NCBI GenBank assembly: GCA_965278965.1
Contig: OZ257127.1
Span: 1,302,001-1,366,000 of the forward strand
DNA: 64,000 nucleotides
Reading direction: 5' to 3'
Source: UBA10649 sp965278965
Lineage (GTDB): Bacteria > Actinomycetota > Actinomycetes > S36-B12
The position numbers and the translations under genes were made by a program. Positions 61,725 through 64,000 of the stretch are shown here, one piece after another. The notes beneath the pieces are model-generated. The model was not told the DNA's origin and made no database searches. It was given only the letters and a program-made list of their open reading frames with translations. How positions within the stretch are numbered: the first letter of the stretch is position 1; every line of letters starts with the position of its first letter.

Positions 61725-61730
61725 TATGGT
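61725..61730 (+). promoter_or_regulatory. -10 element of phoU
   Basis: TATGGT, 31 bases after the last PHO-box-like unit; the -35 region would abut the repeats, as for an activator. phoU has a normal leader with GGGAGG. Confidence 0.45.
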
Positions 61731-61762
61731 GGGTCCACCCGTCGCCCGCTGGGAGGGCAGTC

Positions 61763-62431
61763 ATGCAATCGGCCTTCGAGGTCGAGCTCGCCACGGTGAA
61801 CGACGAGCTCGTCCAGATGACGCGCCTGGTCGGCTCCGCGATGAACCGCGCGACTCAGGCCCTCCTGGACGCCGACCTCACGCTGGCCGAGAGCGTCATC
61901 GCAGCGGACGCGCAGATCGACACCCTCGCGAGCGACATCGAGGAGCGCTGCTTCCACCTGGTGGCCGACTCGGCGCTCGCCGAGCCGGACCTGCGGGTCA
62001 TCATCGGCGGCCTTCGCATCGCGACCTCGCTCGAGCGGATGGGCGACCTCGCGGAGCACGTCGCCAAGCAGGCCCGCCTGCGGTACCCGCGGCCGTCGGT
62101 CCCGCAGGAGCTTCGCGGCACGTTCGCCGAGATGGGCGGCCTGGCCGAGGCGATCGTGTCCAAGACCGGTGCCGTCATCGCACTCCAGGACGTGTCGTTG
62201 ACGGCGGACATCGCCCGGCACGACGCGCTGGTCGACGCGCTGCATCGTGAGCTGTTCACCATCGTGATGTCTCCGCACTGGCCCCACGGGGTGGAGGCCG
62301 CCATCGACGTCACCCTCCTGTCGCGCTACTACGAGCGCTACGCCGACCACGCCGTATCCGTCACCCGCCGCGTCGTCACCGTCGTCACGGGCGTGCCCTA
62401 CGTCGGGGTGTCGCTGGAGTCCCCGCGTTAG
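61763..62431 (+). CDS. phoU: Phosphate signalling protein PhoU
   Basis: 222 residues, two similar three-helix bundles (LVGSAMNRATQALLDADLTL and IEERCFHLVADSALAEPDLR; then LERMGDLAEHVAKQARL and YYERYADHAVSVTRRV with the metal-ligand E-R-x-x-D-H pattern). It connects the phosphate transporter to the PhoR-type kinase. GGGAGG upstream of ATG 61763. Divergent from the kinase/regulator pair as in Streptomyces. Confidence 0.94.
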   Translation: MQSAFEVELATVNDELVQMTRLVGSAMNRATQALLDADLTLAESVIAADAQIDTLASDIEERCFHLVADSALAEPDLRVIIGGLRIATSLERMGDLAEHVAKQARLRYPRPSVPQELRGTFAEMGGLAEAIVSKTGAVIALQDVSLTADIARHDALVDALHRELFTIVMSPHWPHGVEAAIDVTLLSRYYERYADHAVSVTRRVVTVVTGVPYVGVSLESPR

Positions 62432-62502
62432 CACCCTCCGGCGGGAATAGGCGAGACTGCTGCCGTCGTTGGCGCGGGAGGGCCTGGGCGGAAGGAGCGG
62501 TG

Positions 62503-63819
62503 ATGCCAGGAGCCAGCACGCGCGTGCGGCCACTGCGTACGCCGCGCCGGCCACGTCGCATAGCCGTCCTGTCGATCCACACGTCGCCGCTGGACACGCC
62601 CGGCACCGGCGATGCGGGTGGGATGAACGTCTACGTCGTGGAGACCGCCCGCCGGCTGGCCGATGCCGGCATCGAGGTCGAGGTGTTCACCCGGGCGACC
62701 TCCTCCGACGCGCCCCCGACGGTTGCCCTCGACCCTGGGGTCACCGTGCGCCATGTGACCGCCGGGCCGTTCGAGGGCCTGCACAAGGAGGACCTGCCCG
62801 CTCAGCTGTGCGCCGTCACGGCCGGCGTGCTGCGGGCGGAGGCGTCCCGGCCCGAGGGTTGGTTCGACCTCGTGCACTCGCACTACTGGCTGTCGGGCCA
62901 GGTCGGCTGGCTGGCCTCCGACCGATGGCACGTCCCGCTCGTCCACTCGATGCACACGATGGCGAAGGTCAAGAACCGCGACCTCGCGACCGGCGACACC
63001 GCGGAGCCGGCGATGCGGGTCATCGGCGAGGAGCAGGTCGTCGCCGCCGCGGACCGCCTCGTCGCCAACACCGCGGACGAGGCCCGCGAGCTGGTCGAGC
63101 TGTACGGCGCCGACCCGGCGCGCGTCGATGTCGTCCACCCGGGCGTCGACCTCGACGTGTTCGCCCCGGGCGACGGCCGCGACGCCGCCCGGCGCCGGCA
63201 CGGCATCGCGGCGGACGCGATCGTCCTGCTGTTCGTCGGCCGCATCCAGCCGCTGAAGGCCCCGGACATCCTCCTTCGCGCGGCCGCCCTCCTCGCCCAG
63301 GACCCAGCCCTGCGGCGACGGCTGACCGTCGTCGTGTGCGGGGGCCCGTCCGGTACCGGGCTCGCCCAGCCCGAGTCCCTTGCCGACCTGGCAGCGGAGC
63401 TGGGCATCGCCGACCTCGTGCGGTTCGAGCCGCCGGCCGGCCGGCAGGTGCTGGCGGACTGGTACCGCGCGGCCGACGTCACAGTCGTCCCGTCGTACTC
63501 GGAGTCGTTCGGCCTCGTCGCCGTGGAGTCCCAGGCGTGCGGCACGCCGGTCGTCGCCTCCGCGGTCGGCGGGCTGCGCACCGCCGTCGCGGACGGCGTC
63601 AGCGGGGTGCTTGTCCGGGGCCACGACCCCCGCGACTTCGCGGCCGCCATCACCGGTGTCATCGGGGACCCGCAGACGGCCGAACGGCTGTCGCGCGGGG
63701 CACGCGACCATGCCTCCGCGTTCGGCTGGGCATCGACGACGGCCGGACTGCTGGGAACGTACGAGGAGGCGCTGGCCGGCGCCCACGAGGGCAGGCTCGC
63801 CGCCGCCGGTCGGCCGTGA
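62503..63819 (+). CDS. mshA: D-inositol-3-phosphate glycosyltransferase MshA
   Basis: 438-residue GT-B glycosyltransferase, first committed step of mycothiol synthesis (UDP-GlcNAc plus inositol 3-phosphate). Family signatures: LSIHTSPLDTPGTGDAGGMN, VHSMHTMAKVKN, FVGRIQPLKAPDILLRA and SYSESFGLVAVESQACG. ATG 62503 preferred over GTG 62500 because GAAGGAG is then correctly spaced. Confidence 0.96.
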   Translation: MPGASTRVRPLRTPRRPRRIAVLSIHTSPLDTPGTGDAGGMNVYVVETARRLADAGIEVEVFTRATSSDAPPTVALDPGVTVRHVTAGPFEGLHKEDLPAQLCAVTAGVLRAEASRPEGWFDLVHSHYWLSGQVGWLASDRWHVPLVHSMHTMAKVKNRDLATGDTAEPAMRVIGEEQVVAAADRLVANTADEARELVELYGADPARVDVVHPGVDLDVFAPGDGRDAARRRHGIAADAIVLLFVGRIQPLKAPDILLRAAALLAQDPALRRRLTVVVCGGPSGTGLAQPESLADLAAELGIADLVRFEPPAGRQVLADWYRAADVTVVPSYSESFGLVAVESQACGTPVVASAVGGLRTAVADGVSGVLVRGHDPRDFAAAITGVIGDPQTAERLSRGARDHASAFGWASTTAGLLGTYEEALAGAHEGRLAAAGRP

Positions 63820-63826
63820 GCCGCGC

Positions 63827-64000
63827 GTGAGCACTCAGCAGTCCGCTGCTGCCGCGACGATCCGCGCCGCCCTCGACGAGGCGCAGATCGAGTGGGAGGA
63901 GTCGGCCGACGGGACGATCGTCGCGACGTTGCCCGGGGAGGCCAAGCTTCGGACGGCCGTGGCACTGTCGGTCGGCGAGCACGCGGTGACGATCAACGCC
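63827..64000 (+). CDS. YbjN-domain protein (partial, runs off window)
   Basis: First 58 codons: GTG, then STQQSAAAATIRAALDEAQ and TIVATLPGEAKLRTAVALSV. Matches the YbjN-like protein that follows mshA in most actinobacteria (Rv0487 position). 7 bases after the mshA stop, so co-transcribed. Confidence 0.8.
   Translation, partial: MSTQQSAAAATIRAALDEAQIEWEESADGTIVATLPGEAKLRTAVALSVGEHAVTINA

Overview
The window is 64 kb of very GC-rich actinobacterial chromosome (Actinomycetota). Evidence for the group: mycothiol synthesis (mshA), the CarD-IspD-IspF-CysS-RlmB block, prfB-ftsE-ftsX with smpB and ssrA, DUF3107 beside an RhlE-type DEAD-box helicase, an actinobacterial Tad pilus locus, a DUF222/HNH protein and many GTG starts. 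The divergent phoU / PhoR-PhoP-like pair resembles Streptomyces. I cannot fix the genus. I see no tRNA, rRNA, CRISPR array, transposase or prophage; apart from a few accessory clusters this looks like stable chromosome.

Layout. 1-2.5 kb: a SAM-I riboswitch controls a threonine-synthase-family enzyme, a MoaD/CysO-like sulfur carrier and a MoeZ-type activating enzyme (cut by the window edge). 2.6-10.7 kb: a seven-gene minus-strand cluster with a nitrate/taurine-type ABC importer, two lipoprotein binding proteins, two stand-alone adenylating enzymes and a Tat-type flavin amine oxidase; the binding-protein/ligase pair is duplicated. 10.8-15.1 kb: phosphoesterase, WYL regulator, VOC protein, secreted glycine-rich protein. 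15.2-21.3 kb: ssrA, smpB, a receiver protein, a methyltransferase, a DUF4436 protein, ftsX, ftsE, prfB. 21.3-25.8 kb: Tad/Flp pilus genes. 25.8-36.1 kb: DUF222/HNH gene with a LexA-like box, MOSC protein, secreted pentapeptide-repeat protein, ABC-F protein with a leader ORF, hydrolase, TetR regulator, DUF3107, ferritin-like protein, DEAD-box helicase, diguanylate cyclase. 36.2-48.7 kb: a dispersed gamma-glutamylation pathway, best read as ethanolamine use: APC permease, choline/ethanolamine-kinase-like protein, GlnA4/PuuA-type ligase, SDR and aldehyde dehydrogenases, PuuD hydrolase, a degenerate glutamine-synthetase paralogue and a LacI regulator; a small ABC exporter sits inside it. 48.7-57 kb: DUF4032 kinase-like protein with a Kef-type antiporter, then rlmB, cysS, F420-type protein, secreted protein, ispF, ispD, carD. 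57-64 kb: GH63 glucosidase, PhoP/PhoR-like two-component pair, PHO-box-like repeats, phoU, mshA and the start of a YbjN-domain gene.

Two themes recur. First, many genes begin directly 6-7 bases after a TAnnnT hexamer, which predicts leaderless mRNAs. Second, several clusters carry cis-acting control: a SAM riboswitch, an ABC-F leader ORF with hairpin, a LexA-like box on a start codon, a terminator in the permease leader and PHO-box repeats. The candidates I consider most novel are the riboswitch-controlled sulfur-carrier operon, the duplicated importer/adenylase cluster and the ethanolamine-type gamma-glutamylation set with its apparent pseudoenzyme.
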